From: G963675935 sp963675935
GTDB lineage: Bacteria; Planctomycetota; Planctomycetia; Pirellulales; Thermoguttaceae
Direction of reading: 5' to 3'
Assembly: GCA_963675935.2 (NCBI GenBank)
Contig: CAXXPV010000003.1
Location: 1,116,001 to 1,180,000 of the forward strand
DNA: 64,000 bases
The notes beneath the pieces are model-generated. The model saw only the letters and a list, made by a program, of their open reading frames with translations, was not told the origin of the DNA and did not search any database. Below are positions 16,472 through 25,807 of this stretch, piece after piece (the stretch's first letter is position 1; every line of letters starts with the position of its first letter). The position numbers and the translations under genes are program-made.

Positions 16472-19270
16472 TCAATAGGGAATGCCGTCGTCAAACGGAG
16501 CGTCGTCAGACGGGTCGAGTTGCGATTCCGCCTCGGGGGCCTTCTTTTTCGCGGCGGGTTTGCGTTTCGCCGTCTTCTTCGCCGTTTTCTTTGCGGCCTT
16601 TTTGACCGTTTTCTTCGCGGTCTTCTTCGCCGCGGCTTTCGGAGCGGCCTTTTTGCGAGCGGCCTTCTTCGACGGCCCCGCCGCCGCACGCTCCTTCAAT
16701 AAGTTCAACGCAAAATCGAACGTCACCTCTTCGACCGTCGCGCTGCGCGGAAGCGAGGCGTTCGTCACGCCGTCGGTCACGTAAGGTCCGTATCGCCCTT
16801 GCAGCAAACGCACCGGCTGTTCGGTGACAGGCGAGGCGTCGAATGTTTTCAGCGGTTCCTTGCCGCGTCCGCCGGCCCCGCCACCGCGTCGCTCCTTAGG
16901 CTTCGCAAGCAACTCAAGAGCTTGCTCCAAGGTCACGTCCAACGGCGATAGCTCGCCTGGGAGCGATCGGGTTTCTTCGCCGCATTTGACATAAGGACCG
17001 TATCGCCCATTGAAGGCCACGACCGGCTCGTTTGTTTGCGGACTGTCGCCGAGCGTGCGCGGCAGCGTTAGCAACTGTAACGCGGTGGCCAGATCGACGC
17101 TTTCCGGCGTCATGCCCTTCAGGAGCGAGGCGTTTTGCGGCTTTTCGTCGTCCTCGGCCGTGCCCCGCTGCACGTATGGGCCGAAACGGCCGACCTTCAA
17201 GTACACCGGCTTGTGCGTGTCGGGACATAGGCCCAGCGGCTCGTCGCCGACGCCGGCCTTGTCGAGCATGTCCAACGCCGACGCGAGCGATAGTTCGTCG
17301 GGCGGCAGCTTGTCGGGCAGGCTCGCCCGGCGGTCGCCCTGCTCCAAAAAAGGTCCGTAGCGGCCGACGCGGAGAAAAATTTCGGCCGCGTGCTCGCCTT
17401 CGCCCTCCGGCTTGCCCAGCGAAATCCGGCAGACTTCTCGCGCGTCGATCTCATCAATTTTGTCTTTCAACAACTGCTTCAAGCCGGGGTGCTCGTTGCC
17501 GAAGTAGAATGTTTGCAGGTAGTCGCGGTAGTTCAACTCGCCGCGGCTGATCGCGTCCAGCTCGTCTTCCATCTCGGCCGTGAACTGATAGTTGACCAGT
17601 TCGGGCAGATGCGTTTCGAGCAATTGCGACACCGCGAACGCCGTCCAGGTGGGCACCAGCACGTTGCCGCGGCTGAGCTTGAAGACATATTCGCGGGCAA
17701 GGATCGTGTCGATGATCGAAGCGTAGGTGCTTGGCCGGCCGATGCCCATTTCTTCGAGCGCCCGGGTCAATGCGGCTTCGCTGTACCGATTGGGCGGCTG
17801 CGTCGTGTGGCTTTTCGATTCCAAGCCGGCGCATTTCAAGGTGTCGCCCAGCGAAACCGCCGGCAACACGGCCTCGCGATCGGCAAGGCCCGCCTCGGGA
17901 TCGTCGCTGCCTTCGACGTACGCCCGCAAATAGCCGGGAAACTCGATCGTTCGGCCGATGGCCTGGAACATTGCGCCGTCGGCCTCGACGCCGACCGTCA
18001 GCCGCCGGCCGCGGGCGTCGCACATCTGGCTGGCGATTGTGCGTTTCCAAATCAAATCGTAGAGCCGGAACTCGTCGGGGCTAAGCCGCGAGCGGAGCGA
18101 CTCGGGAAAATCGAAATTATGACCGGCCGGACGAATGGCTTCGTGGGCCTCTTGGGCGTTTTTGACTTTCGTTTGATACACACGCGGCGACGATGGCAGA
18201 TATTCCTTGCCGTATTGCGAAGCGACCAACCGGCGAGCGGCGTCGATGGCCACCGAGGCCAACGTGGTCGAGTCGGTTCGCATGTAGGTGATGTGCCCAT
18301 TTTCATACAGGCTTTGGGCCACCTGCATGGTGTGCCGGGCGGTGAATCCGTATTTCCGGTTCCCTTCCTGTTGCAGTGTGCTCGTGGTGAACGGGGGATA
18401 GGGCCGGGTGGTGTAGGGTTTGTCTTCGAGGCTTGCCACCCGACAGGGGGCTGTTCGCAGCCGTTCCAGCAGCGCGGCGGCCTCGCGTTCGTTAAGCAGG
18501 AGCAGCTTGGGGTCTTTCAGCAGGCCCGTGGCCGCGTCGAAATCGCGTCCGGTGGGAATCTGCCGTCCATCGACCGAGAGCAGGGCGGCCTGGAACGATT
18601 GGCCCGCCGCATTGGCGAAAGTGCCCAGCAAATCCCAATAGGTGGCCGCATGAAAGGCCATGCGTTGTCGTTCGCGTTCGACGATTAGCCGGACGGCGAC
18701 GCTTTGGACCCTGCCGGCGGAGAGGCGTGGGCGGATTTTACGCCACAGCAGAGGGGACACATCGTAGCCATAAAGGCGATCAACGATGCGTCGAACCTCT
18801 TGGGCACGGACCAAATTGTCGTCGATCTGGCGAGGATTATCGAGCGCGCCGTGGATGGCCTCCTCGGTAATTTCGTGGAAAACCAGGCGATGGACCGGCA
18901 CTTTCGGCTTCAAAACTTCAAGAAGATGCCAAGAGATGGCCTCTCCTTCGCGGTCTTCGTCCGTCGCCAGATAGAGTTCGGAGGCGTCTTTCAGCAGGGT
19001 TTTGAGTTTGCGAACCTGCTGGCTTTTCGAGTGGGGGATGACGTAAACCGGCTCGAAGCCGTGCTCGACATCGACGCCGAGGTAGGCCCAATCTTCCTTT
19101 TTATACTGTTCGGGTATTTCCTTGGCGCCCTGGGGTAGGTCGCGGATGTGGCCGATGCTGGCTTCGACGTTGTAGCCGCGGCCAAGAAACTTGCCGATCG
19201 TCTTCGCTTTGGCAGGCGATTCGACGATCACCAAGGGGGTTCCACCAGAGGGATTAGGTTTCTTGGCCAT
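16472..19270 (-). CDS. topA: DNA topoisomerase I (type IA)
   Basis: A 932-aa type IA topoisomerase that relaxes negative supercoils. The TOPRIM domain starts at residue 13 (LVIVESPAKAKTIGKFLG), with acidic ATDEDREGEAISWHL near residue 103; the active-site Tyr is residue 329 in GHITYMRTDST. Instead of Cys4 zinc ribbons, the C-terminus has four repeats starting GR(Y/F)GP(Y/F) (about residues 640, 698, 765 and 835), a type of TOPRIM-associated repeat seen in planctomycete and other TopA. A final 60 residues of Lys/Ala repeats (KKAAPKAAAKKTAKKT) resemble histone H1 and would bind DNA. It is transcribed alone. Confidence 0.96.
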   Translation of the reverse strand: MAKKPNPSGGTPLVIVESPAKAKTIGKFLGRGYNVEASIGHIRDLPQGAKEIPEQYKKEDWAYLGVDVEHGFEPVYVIPHSKSQQVRKLKTLLKDASELYLATDEDREGEAISWHLLEVLKPKVPVHRLVFHEITEEAIHGALDNPRQIDDNLVRAQEVRRIVDRLYGYDVSPLLWRKIRPRLSAGRVQSVAVRLIVERERQRMAFHAATYWDLLGTFANAAGQSFQAALLSVDGRQIPTGRDFDAATGLLKDPKLLLLNEREAAALLERLRTAPCRVASLEDKPYTTRPYPPFTTSTLQQEGNRKYGFTARHTMQVAQSLYENGHITYMRTDSTTLASVAIDAARRLVASQYGKEYLPSSPRVYQTKVKNAQEAHEAIRPAGHNFDFPESLRSRLSPDEFRLYDLIWKRTIASQMCDARGRRLTVGVEADGAMFQAIGRTIEFPGYLRAYVEGSDDPEAGLADREAVLPAVSLGDTLKCAGLESKSHTTQPPNRYSEAALTRALEEMGIGRPSTYASIIDTILAREYVFKLSRGNVLVPTWTAFAVSQLLETHLPELVNYQFTAEMEDELDAISRGELNYRDYLQTFYFGNEHPGLKQLLKDKIDEIDAREVCRISLGKPEGEGEHAAEIFLRVGRYGPFLEQGDRRASLPDKLPPDELSLASALDMLDKAGVGDEPLGLCPDTHKPVYLKVGRFGPYVQRGTAEDDEKPQNASLLKGMTPESVDLATALQLLTLPRTLGDSPQTNEPVVAFNGRYGPYVKCGEETRSLPGELSPLDVTLEQALELLAKPKERRGGGAGGRGKEPLKTFDASPVTEQPVRLLQGRYGPYVTDGVTNASLPRSATVEEVTFDFALNLLKERAAAGPSKKAARKKAAPKAAAKKTAKKTVKKAAKKTAKKTAKRKPAAKKKAPEAESQLDPSDDAPFDDGIPY

Positions 19271-19615
19271 GGGATTTTGTCAGTTTTGAGAATCTAGGAA
19301 AGGTTTGCAATTGTAGCATCCGTTTCGATCCGCACAATCCAATGCGAATTGGCATTGCATTTGTGTGCAACCCATTTAGAATTGCCGGATTACAATCACA
19401 GTTGTGAATTATGTCCTCGACTGTGAAATTACGTCCTCGACGGGGGGACGGAGGTTGTTGTCGGCAAAGGACATACGCATATCGTACTGTTTTCGGCGAC
19501 ATCCGCCTTGTTCTCCGTTGGCTCGGTCGGGTTTTGCGACACCATTACTCCCACGGGGGTAGGCTTGTCAAGTCGAGTTCGCCAAACGCACCCTACTATA
19601 GAAGGATAGCTTTCG
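19271..19615. other. Divergent intergenic region between topA and the SurA-like gene
   Basis: 345 bases with no credible ORF, holding two divergent promoters by position. An 18-base stretch is loosely repeated (aattatgtcctcgactgtg then aaattacgtcctcgacggg, about 19405-19443). A ribosome site AAGGA lies 9 bases before the ATG at 19616. Confidence 0.55.
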
Positions 19616-21904
19616 ATGGCCAGTCCGTTCTCCATGTTCCGAAAACGCCAGAAGCTGGCAATGGCGTTCTTATGCCTCCTGGCGATGATTTCCTTCGTGA
19701 TTCTGCCCTATTTGCAGGACCTGATAGGGGGAGGGCAGCAGGGCGCTAAGAATCCCGTGGCCGTGAAAACATCGAAGTACGGCGATCTGCGCGAATCGGA
19801 CATCAATCGGTTGCGATCGGATCGGCAGAAAGTGCTGGCTGTTTTGGAGGATTTGGTGGGAGCGGCCGGTGGAGATCCACGGTTTATTGAATGGCGGTTG
19901 CAGCAGTTGCATCGAGAGTTCGGGCTGCCCACGGAAGAATCGGTCGTCAATAGCTGGCTGAAGGCGCGGCGGGCCGAGGCGTTGGGCATGGTCGTCGGCG
20001 ACGAAACGATCAATGCGTTCCTCAAGGAATGGACCGACAACAAAGTCACCCAAGACGGCTTCCAGAAGGCATTCAAGAAATCGCCGGAAGTGTCGGCCGA
20101 ACACTTTTTCGATCTGATGCGGCAAGAACTGCTCAGCCGGCAACTCAGGGCCACGTTCGATTGCAGCCAGCAAGCCGTTACGCCCGGCCAGCGTTGGGAC
20201 TATTTCAATCGGGTGAATCGGGTGGCGACCATCGAGGCGATTCCCGTCGCCGTGGCCGACTATGTCAAACAGGTCAAAGACCCGGCGGAAGAGGAGTTGA
20301 AGGAGTTTTTCGAGAAACACAAAGACGATATTTTGAGCCCGGCGTCGCCCGATCCCGGATTCCGCAAGCCGCAGCGCGTCGCGATCGAGTACTTCAAGGC
20401 GGAGTTTGAGAAGTTCTCCTCGCCGGCCGCGGTGAGCGACGCGGAAGTCAAGGATCGCTACGAAAAGAACAAGAAGTCCTACGACGATGCGTTTAAGTCG
20501 CTAACGGAAGAGAAGGACTTGAAGAAGGAGGGCGACAAGAAAACGCCCGCGAAGGACGCGAAGGAAGCAACTGCGACCGACAAGGCGGCGGAAGCCAAGA
20601 CGCCCGCCGACGTGAAGGCCGACGTGAAGGCCGACGTGAAGAAGGAAACGAAGGAGCCGGCGAAGAAAGACGACGCCAAGGGATCGTCGGCCGTTGGTAA
20701 TTCTTCGCCGTTCCGTTTGGCGTCGATGTTGCAGGATGCCAAGGCGGACGAGAAAAAATCTGACGAAAAGAAGCTTGACGAGAAAAAACCTGACGAAAAG
20801 AAGCCCGACGAGAAGAAAGTCGTGTCGCCGTGGAAGGAGCCTGCGAAACCCGATGCCGGAAAACCCGATGCCGCGAAGCCGGCCGCGAAAACGCCCGATT
20901 CCGAGAAGAAGCCTGACGCACCGAAGGATGGCCTTACGGACAAGATGAAGGAGTCCATCCGGCAGGAAATCGCCATCGAAAAAATCCAAAAGGTGTTCGC
21001 ACATCTTCGCGAGCTGATGGAAAACTATCGGCGGGAGCGGAGCATCTACGACGCCGACGTGATTCGCAGCAAGACCAGCAAGGCGGGAAAGCCGCTCGGC
21101 GCGCCGCCGGCTGCTTTGGATTTCGAGAAACTGGCCAAGGAGAACGGTCTGACGGTCGTGCGGACGGGCAAGGTTTCGCAATGGGACATGCGCGACATGG
21201 AGATTGCCGGGTCGAGGGTGGAAGGTCGCCTTCCCGTGCTGGAATACGCATTCCAAGGTCTTTCCAAATGGCGTGCGGCGGTGTCGTCCGACGCCAAGTT
21301 CGTTTATCTATTCTGGAAATCGGACGAGGAGAAAGAACACACGCCCAAGTTCACGGACGAGGGTGTGCGTGAAGAAGTGTTGCGCCAGTGGAAATTGATT
21401 CAAGCAAGAGTCTTCGCGATGAAGCAGGCCGAAAAGTGGGCCGGCGAAGCGAAGAAAAATCCCGACAAAACGCTCAGGCAAATCTTTACGGATCAGCCTG
21501 ACGTGCGCGTCGCGCGGCCGATGCCGTTCACCTGGATAACGCTTGGCAACGTGGCTTCCGGCATGATGCCACGCGCCGAGATCAGCACGGTTTCCGGCAT
21601 CGACATGGCCGGCGACGACTTCATGCGAACCGTCTTCCGGCTGAAGGCCAACGAGGCGGGCGCGACGTTCAATGCTCCCCAGACCGTGGCCTACGTCGTC
21701 CGGCCGAGCGAGTTCAGCCCGGACCACAAAACGCGGTGGCAGGATTTCCAAAAGGAGCCATTCGGTCGTTACGCCTCGGCCGGCCAGGAAGATTGGAGAC
21801 GGACGGCTCGGGCGTGGATCGAGGAGATCAAGACGGACGCCGGTTTTGAGTGGGCTCCCGGTCGCAAGGCCGACCGGTATGAAGATCGCGAGCGGCAGGA
21901 GTAG
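19616..21904 (+). CDS. SurA/PpiD-like periplasmic folding factor (membrane anchored)
   Basis: A 762-aa protein with a short cytoplasmic N-terminus, one TM helix (about residues 14-34, KLAMAFLCLLAMISFVILPYL) and a periplasmic part. Residues 40-260 contain a SurA_N/PpiD-type helical chaperone region (VVGDETINAFLKEW, EVSAEHFFDLMRQELL). Residues 300-450 are a low-complexity insert of Lys, Asp, Glu, Pro and Ala, including DEKKSDEKKLDEKKPDEKK repeats. The C-terminal 300 residues resemble PpiD, but no clear parvulin active-site pattern is visible, so prolyl isomerase activity is doubtful. It probably helps fold exported proteins. Confidence 0.7.
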   Translation: MASPFSMFRKRQKLAMAFLCLLAMISFVILPYLQDLIGGGQQGAKNPVAVKTSKYGDLRESDINRLRSDRQKVLAVLEDLVGAAGGDPRFIEWRLQQLHREFGLPTEESVVNSWLKARRAEALGMVVGDETINAFLKEWTDNKVTQDGFQKAFKKSPEVSAEHFFDLMRQELLSRQLRATFDCSQQAVTPGQRWDYFNRVNRVATIEAIPVAVADYVKQVKDPAEEELKEFFEKHKDDILSPASPDPGFRKPQRVAIEYFKAEFEKFSSPAAVSDAEVKDRYEKNKKSYDDAFKSLTEEKDLKKEGDKKTPAKDAKEATATDKAAEAKTPADVKADVKADVKKETKEPAKKDDAKGSSAVGNSSPFRLASMLQDAKADEKKSDEKKLDEKKPDEKKPDEKKVVSPWKEPAKPDAGKPDAAKPAAKTPDSEKKPDAPKDGLTDKMKESIRQEIAIEKIQKVFAHLRELMENYRRERSIYDADVIRSKTSKAGKPLGAPPAALDFEKLAKENGLTVVRTGKVSQWDMRDMEIAGSRVEGRLPVLEYAFQGLSKWRAAVSSDAKFVYLFWKSDEEKEHTPKFTDEGVREEVLRQWKLIQARVFAMKQAEKWAGEAKKNPDKTLRQIFTDQPDVRVARPMPFTWITLGNVASGMMPRAEISTVSGIDMAGDDFMRTVFRLKANEAGATFNAPQTVAYVVRPSEFSPDHKTRWQDFQKEPFGRYASAGQEDWRRTARAWIEEIKTDAGFEWAPGRKADRYEDRERQE

Positions 21905-21938
21905 GCCGCATTTATTGATCACGGAGTTTAGCCGCCGG

Positions 21939-22029
21939 TTGGGGTGGCAGTTGAACTGCCACCCCAACAGAGTTTAGCCGGCGAACTTGTTCGCCGCGAG
22001 TGCGCGGCGCGCAAGTACGCCGGCTAAAC
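21939..22029. repeat. Two adjacent palindromes between converging genes
   Basis: A perfect hairpin ttggggtggcagtt / aactgccaccccaa (21939-21967) is followed by a longer inverted repeat starting gtttagccggcgaacttg (21972-22029). The right arm of the second contains the stop codon of the convergent dihydrouridine synthase gene. The gtttagccggcg type recurs at 39326, 45459 and, inside pabB, at 61646. Together they form a bidirectional 3' end structure. Confidence 0.85.
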
Positions 22030-23076
22030 GGCCCCGTAAAACCCGTCCACCGGAGAGGCCGGCTCGACGCCCGGCAAATCTTCCGCATACCACCTTGCCA
22101 ACACCGCTTGCCAGTCGGCCGGTTTTCGCACGGCCACGAAGGCGTCGCGCACTTCCAGCGTTTGGGGGTGCAGCCGGGCATATTTAATGCCAAACTTCCG
22201 CATCACCTGGCAACTCCGCGCCGGACCATATATCTCCTCGGCCATCCGGTAATGCTCGGCGATCACGTCGCGCTGTCTGAATAAACCGGGCGGCGGCACC
22301 ACGACGCCATCGGCCAACGCCCTGGCCTGCTCGAAAATCCACGGGTTGCCGATTGCGCCGCGAGCGACCGAAACGCCGTCCACACCCGTCTCCGACATCA
22401 GATCGAGACAATCGCGGGCCGTGAACATGTCGCCGCAGCCCAAGACCGTGCGCGGGCCGGCGTGTTGCTTGACTTCTCGCAAAAAGACACGCGAGCTAGC
22501 GCCCTCGTAACGCTGGCGGACGGTGCGGCCGTGAACCGCGACGGCGACCGCGCCGCGTTGAAACGCGCCGTCGAAAATCGTAAAGAAGCTGTCGCGGCTC
22601 GACGGGCTGTCGTCCATGCCGCGGCGCATTTTGACCGTCAGCGGAACGTGCGGCGGCAGCGCGTCGCGCACGCGGCCGACGATGGCCAGCGCCGTCTCGG
22701 GATCGCTCAACAGGAACCCGCCCCGGCAGCGGCCCAGCACTTTTTTCACCGGGCAAGCGAAGTTCAGGTCGATCACGTCGAAGCCTGCCTCGACGAGTTT
22801 CATGGCGGCGGGGGGGAATTCCTCGGGCACAGCGCCCATCAACTGCGCACCGCAAGGATGCTCGTCGTCGGTCACACGCAAAAACCGCCGGGCCTTGCGA
22901 CCCTTGGTCACGTTGACGATGAACTGATCGAGCATGACCTCGCAGACGGTGTAGGCCGCGCCGAGCCGCCGGGCAATGACCCGCATCGGCCAATCGCTGT
23001 ATCCGCTCAGCGGCGCCTGAACGACGGGGAAGTCGAGCGTTATGGGGCCGAGGTGGAGTTGGGAAAGGGGGGGCAT
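22024..23076 (-). CDS. dus: tRNA-dihydrouridine synthase
   Basis: A 350-aa FMN-dependent TIM-barrel enzyme that reduces uridines in tRNA D-loops. It has the N-terminal VVQAPLSGYSDWPMR block, the DLNFACPVKKV segment (with the family Cys-Pro), GRTVRQRYEGA, and VLGCGDMFTARD / VDGVSVARGAIGNPWIF phosphate-binding loops. A C-terminal helical domain of 90 residues follows. The ATG at 23076 was taken in place of a GTG five codons upstream. The subfamily (DusA, B or C) is uncertain, although the GAIGNPWIF loop is DusB-like. The stop codon lies in a palindromic repeat. Confidence 0.9.
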   Translation of the reverse strand: MPPLSQLHLGPITLDFPVVQAPLSGYSDWPMRVIARRLGAAYTVCEVMLDQFIVNVTKGRKARRFLRVTDDEHPCGAQLMGAVPEEFPPAAMKLVEAGFDVIDLNFACPVKKVLGRCRGGFLLSDPETALAIVGRVRDALPPHVPLTVKMRRGMDDSPSSRDSFFTIFDGAFQRGAVAVAVHGRTVRQRYEGASSRVFLREVKQHAGPRTVLGCGDMFTARDCLDLMSETGVDGVSVARGAIGNPWIFEQARALADGVVVPPPGLFRQRDVIAEHYRMAEEIYGPARSCQVMRKFGIKYARLHPQTLEVRDAFVAVRKPADWQAVLARWYAEDLPGVEPASPVDGFYGAV

Positions 23077-23323
23077 TTTTATACGTTGCACGAGAGAAAG
23101 TGGAACATTTTTCCGAATGAGGAAGCTTGTCGCACTTCCAACCGCCCACCGTGTAGGATGTTCCGAAATGGCGATTTCCGCACTTTACCAAATATTATAC
23201 TGTACGAGGTTTGAATTGATACATGCTCTCCATCGGAAAAAATGTATCACCAGTGCCCGTGCAAGGTATAGATTGCCGCGCTACTGTTTTTTCGATTCGG
23301 TCTCTCGGACTTCGAAACTGGTG

Positions 23324-23641
23324 TCAGAACAAATCTTCGACGCCGGCTTCTCGCCGGGCGGAATGATGAATGTGCAAGACCACAACGAATTGCTCATGAA
23401 TAAGAAACAATGCACGATAGCTATGCTTTCGGCCGTAAAGAAGCTGGCGAACCTCGACCGACAACTTGCTCGCCTCGGCTGCCATCGAACAACGCTCGGG
23501 ATTGTTGGCCAAGCTGCCGAGAGCGTCGAGAAATCCATTATACCAGCCAACGGCGGTTTCCGGCGCACGCTCGGCGCACCACTGATACACCTCATCAAGG
23601 TCTCTGGTCGCGCGATCGGTAAGAAGCACTTGATACGTCAT
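23324..23641 (-). CDS. ParE/RelE-family toxin
   Basis: A 105-aa protein with the compact ParE layout: helices at residues 8-58 (RATRDLDEVYQWCAERAPE, YNGFLDALGSLANNPERC) and a beta-sheet ending in RALFLIHEQFVVVLHIHHSAR. ParE toxins block DNA gyrase, RelE toxins cleave ribosome-bound mRNA; the conserved tail of His and Arg does not decide between them. Its ATG overlaps the antitoxin stop (ATGA), so the antitoxin is made first. Confidence 0.8.
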   Translation of the reverse strand: MTYQVLLTDRATRDLDEVYQWCAERAPETAVGWYNGFLDALGSLANNPERCSMAAEASKLSVEVRQLLYGRKHSYRALFLIHEQFVVVLHIHHSARREAGVEDLF

Positions 23642-23874
23642 TTGTCGCGGGCAATGCCGTGCTTGGCTCGCAACTCCGCATCTATCTCGCCAAGCACACG
23701 CACACGACCGGCCGTGAAGTCGGCAAGCCCCTCGCGAATGCCAGCGATTGTCTCATCCCGGTCGCGAAGCGCCTGCATCGCCTCGACCAACACCTCGTCT
23801 TCCGACCGATAGACGCCGGTGGCCAATTCCTCGCGAATCAATCGGTCAAGTGTGGGCGGAAATGGATACGACAT
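23638..23874 (-). CDS. ParD-type antitoxin
   Basis: A 78-aa protein starting MSYPFPPTLDRLIREELATG, followed by YRSEDEVLVEAMQALRDRDE, the ribbon-helix-helix/CopG-like signature of ParD antitoxins in which the phrase on 'x-x-G-x-Y-x-S-x-[DE]' ends helix one. The C-terminal tail IREGLADFTAGRVRVLGEIDAEL binds the toxin. It is the first gene of the pair and probably represses its own promoter. Confidence 0.82.
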   Translation of the reverse strand: MSYPFPPTLDRLIREELATGVYRSEDEVLVEAMQALRDRDETIAGIREGLADFTAGRVRVLGEIDAELRAKHGIARDK

Positions 23875-23984
23875 CAACAGATACCTCAAATGACCATAAA
23901 TAATCGCATGGAACAACTCGCCTCGGGTTTATTCTACCAGATCGGCAGAGTGAAACAAGTAAATCCTGGACTTAATCATTCCAT

Positions 23985-25439
23985 CTACTTTAACACCGGG
24001 CAGGCGTCGAACCACTCGCGATATTGCCGGCACATCCATTCCGTCGAATTCGGCGGGCCCCAGCCGCCGCCCTCGTAGAGCGCCAGCGGCGGCCAGCCCG
24101 GCTGCTCCCAGCCGCGCTGAATCGGATCGATGATCGACCAAGCCAACTCCACTTCGTCGGCGCGCGAAAACAGGCTCGCGTCGCCGTGCATCACGTCGAG
24201 AAGCAACCGCTGATACGCCTCCGGCATTCCGACAGCGAAACGGTCGCGGAAGTTGAAACTCAGATCGGTCAGGCGGAGCTTCATGCCGGCGTCGGGCACT
24301 TTGGTCTGAAAGTGCAACTGGATGCCTTCCGCCGGCTGAACCTGAATGACCAGCCGGTTGGCCTCGAACGCGGCGCGCGGCCCGCCCTCGAACATCATGT
24401 GCGGCGCCTGGCGGAATTGAATGACGATCTGCGTGGTGCGGCACGACATCGCCTTGCCGCTGCGAAGCAGGAACGGAACGCCCTGCCACCGCCAATTCTC
24501 GATGTGCAGCTTGACCGCGCCGAACGTCGCCGCTTCGCTGTCGGGCGGAACGTCCTGCTCGTCGCGATACTTGCGATACTGGCCGCGGATCGTGTCGGTG
24601 TAAACCTCCTCGGGCTTCATGATGCGGACCGACCGCAAAACCTTCACCTTTTCGTCGCGGATGGCGTCGGCCTCGAAGCGGGCCGGAGCCTCCATCGCCG
24701 TGAAGGTCATCAACTGCAAGAGATGGTTTTGGAACATGTCGCGCAGGATGCCGACCGAATCGTAGTAGGCCGCGCGATGCCCAACCGTCAAATCCTCCGC
24801 CGCCGTGATCTGAACGTGGTCGATGTAGTTGCGGTTCCAGATCGGCTCGAAAATGCTGTTGGCGAACCGCAACACCAAAATGTTTTGCACCGTCTCCTTG
24901 CCGAGATAGTGGTCGATGCGGAAGACCTGGTGTTCGGCGAACACTTCGTGCAATTTCGTGTTCAACTCGCGGGCCGTGGCCAGATCGGTGCCGAAGGGTT
25001 TTTCGACGACGATCCGTCGCGGCCCGTCGTCTTCCTTCGCAAGTTCCACGGCGCCCAACTGTGCGATGGTTGGAGCATAAAGATGCGGCGCCGTCGAAAG
25101 ATAATAAACCCGGGTGACGTTCTGATCGCCGTCGAGACTCGTCAAAAAGTCGCGCAGCGACGGGAAATCGTCGGCGTTGTCGACGTCGCCGGGATGATAG
25201 AAGATCGACGCGGCGAACTCGGCCCACAGCGCGGCGTCGAACTTGTCGCCGACGAACTTCGCGGTGGTTTCCGCGAGTTTTTCTCGCCATGTGTCGTGGC
25301 TGTACTTGGTCCGCGAGAAGCCGACAACCCTTGTGTTTTCGGGCAGCCGCTTCTTGCGATACAGCTCGTAAAGCGCCGGAATCAGCTTGCGGCTGGTCAA
25401 ATCGCCGGAAGCGCCGAAAATCACGATCGTATGAGCCAT
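23985..25439 (-). CDS. zwf: Glucose-6-phosphate 1-dehydrogenase
   Basis: A 484-aa enzyme that oxidises glucose 6-phosphate to the lactone with NADP reduction, the entry to the oxidative pentose phosphate or Entner-Doudoroff pathway. The Rossmann motif GASGDLTSRKLIPALY is at residues 9-24, the catalytic RIDHYLGKETVQN at about 173-185, and the substrate region SGKAMSCR follows near 325. The length is typical. It is monocistronic and is followed by a toxin-antitoxin pair rather than by pgl or gnd. Confidence 0.97.
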   Translation of the reverse strand: MAHTIVIFGASGDLTSRKLIPALYELYRKKRLPENTRVVGFSRTKYSHDTWREKLAETTAKFVGDKFDAALWAEFAASIFYHPGDVDNADDFPSLRDFLTSLDGDQNVTRVYYLSTAPHLYAPTIAQLGAVELAKEDDGPRRIVVEKPFGTDLATARELNTKLHEVFAEHQVFRIDHYLGKETVQNILVLRFANSIFEPIWNRNYIDHVQITAAEDLTVGHRAAYYDSVGILRDMFQNHLLQLMTFTAMEAPARFEADAIRDEKVKVLRSVRIMKPEEVYTDTIRGQYRKYRDEQDVPPDSEAATFGAVKLHIENWRWQGVPFLLRSGKAMSCRTTQIVIQFRQAPHMMFEGGPRAAFEANRLVIQVQPAEGIQLHFQTKVPDAGMKLRLTDLSFNFRDRFAVGMPEAYQRLLLDVMHGDASLFSRADEVELAWSIIDPIQRGWEQPGWPPLALYEGGGWGPPNSTEWMCRQYREWFDACPVLK

Positions 25440-25456
25440 TGTCGAACTCCAATGAG

Positions 25457-25580
25457 GTAATCGTTCACGGGCCGGGAAAACGTCGTCATTCTGAGCGTAG
25501 CGAAGAATCTCGTCTGGGCCGCGATTCCACGAGAGATTCTTCGCTGTGCTCAGAATGACGGGCGCCCCGTGAACGGTTAC
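25457..25580. repeat. Composite palindromic element (copy B)
   Basis: It has the same structure as the element at 6646-6768: outer arms gtaatcgttcacgg / ccgtgaacggttac around a near-perfect inner palindrome starting gtcattctgagcgtagcg. Size is 124 bp against 123 bp. It lies directly upstream of zwf, between the start codon and the insertion sequence. Confidence 0.85.
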
Positions 25581-25689
25581 CCATGAGGCGGCCGAAAGCG
25601 GCGTTTCTCAATTGTACCGCGCAATTGTATCGCCCAAAACTTTTTACGCAGCCCCCCCTCCCATGCGTAAGCGTTCACGGTCTGAAGAG

Positions 25690-25709
25690 TTGCAGGCACA
25701 CTCCGTGTG
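25690..25709. repeat. Left part of a palindromic repeat split by the insertion sequence
   Basis: gttgcaggcacactccgtgtg is one arm of a cacactccgtgtg palindrome. The 13 bases at 25697-25709 are repeated at 27410-27422 on the other side of the insertion sequence, and the complementary arm ends at 27522. Confidence 0.85.
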
Positions 25710-25807
25710 GGCCGCTAAAAACAGGGAGGAATGTGCCAAAAACTGGTCTTGGTCATTAGGACGTATTTTGTTCCACTACGGTTTTTGTGAGTACCAAGGA
25801 GTTGTTC

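Noticed and set aside
17390..18688. 432-aa plus-strand frame opposite topA
   Set aside because: It is fully antisense to conserved topoisomerase sequence, has no ribosome site and no recognisable domain.
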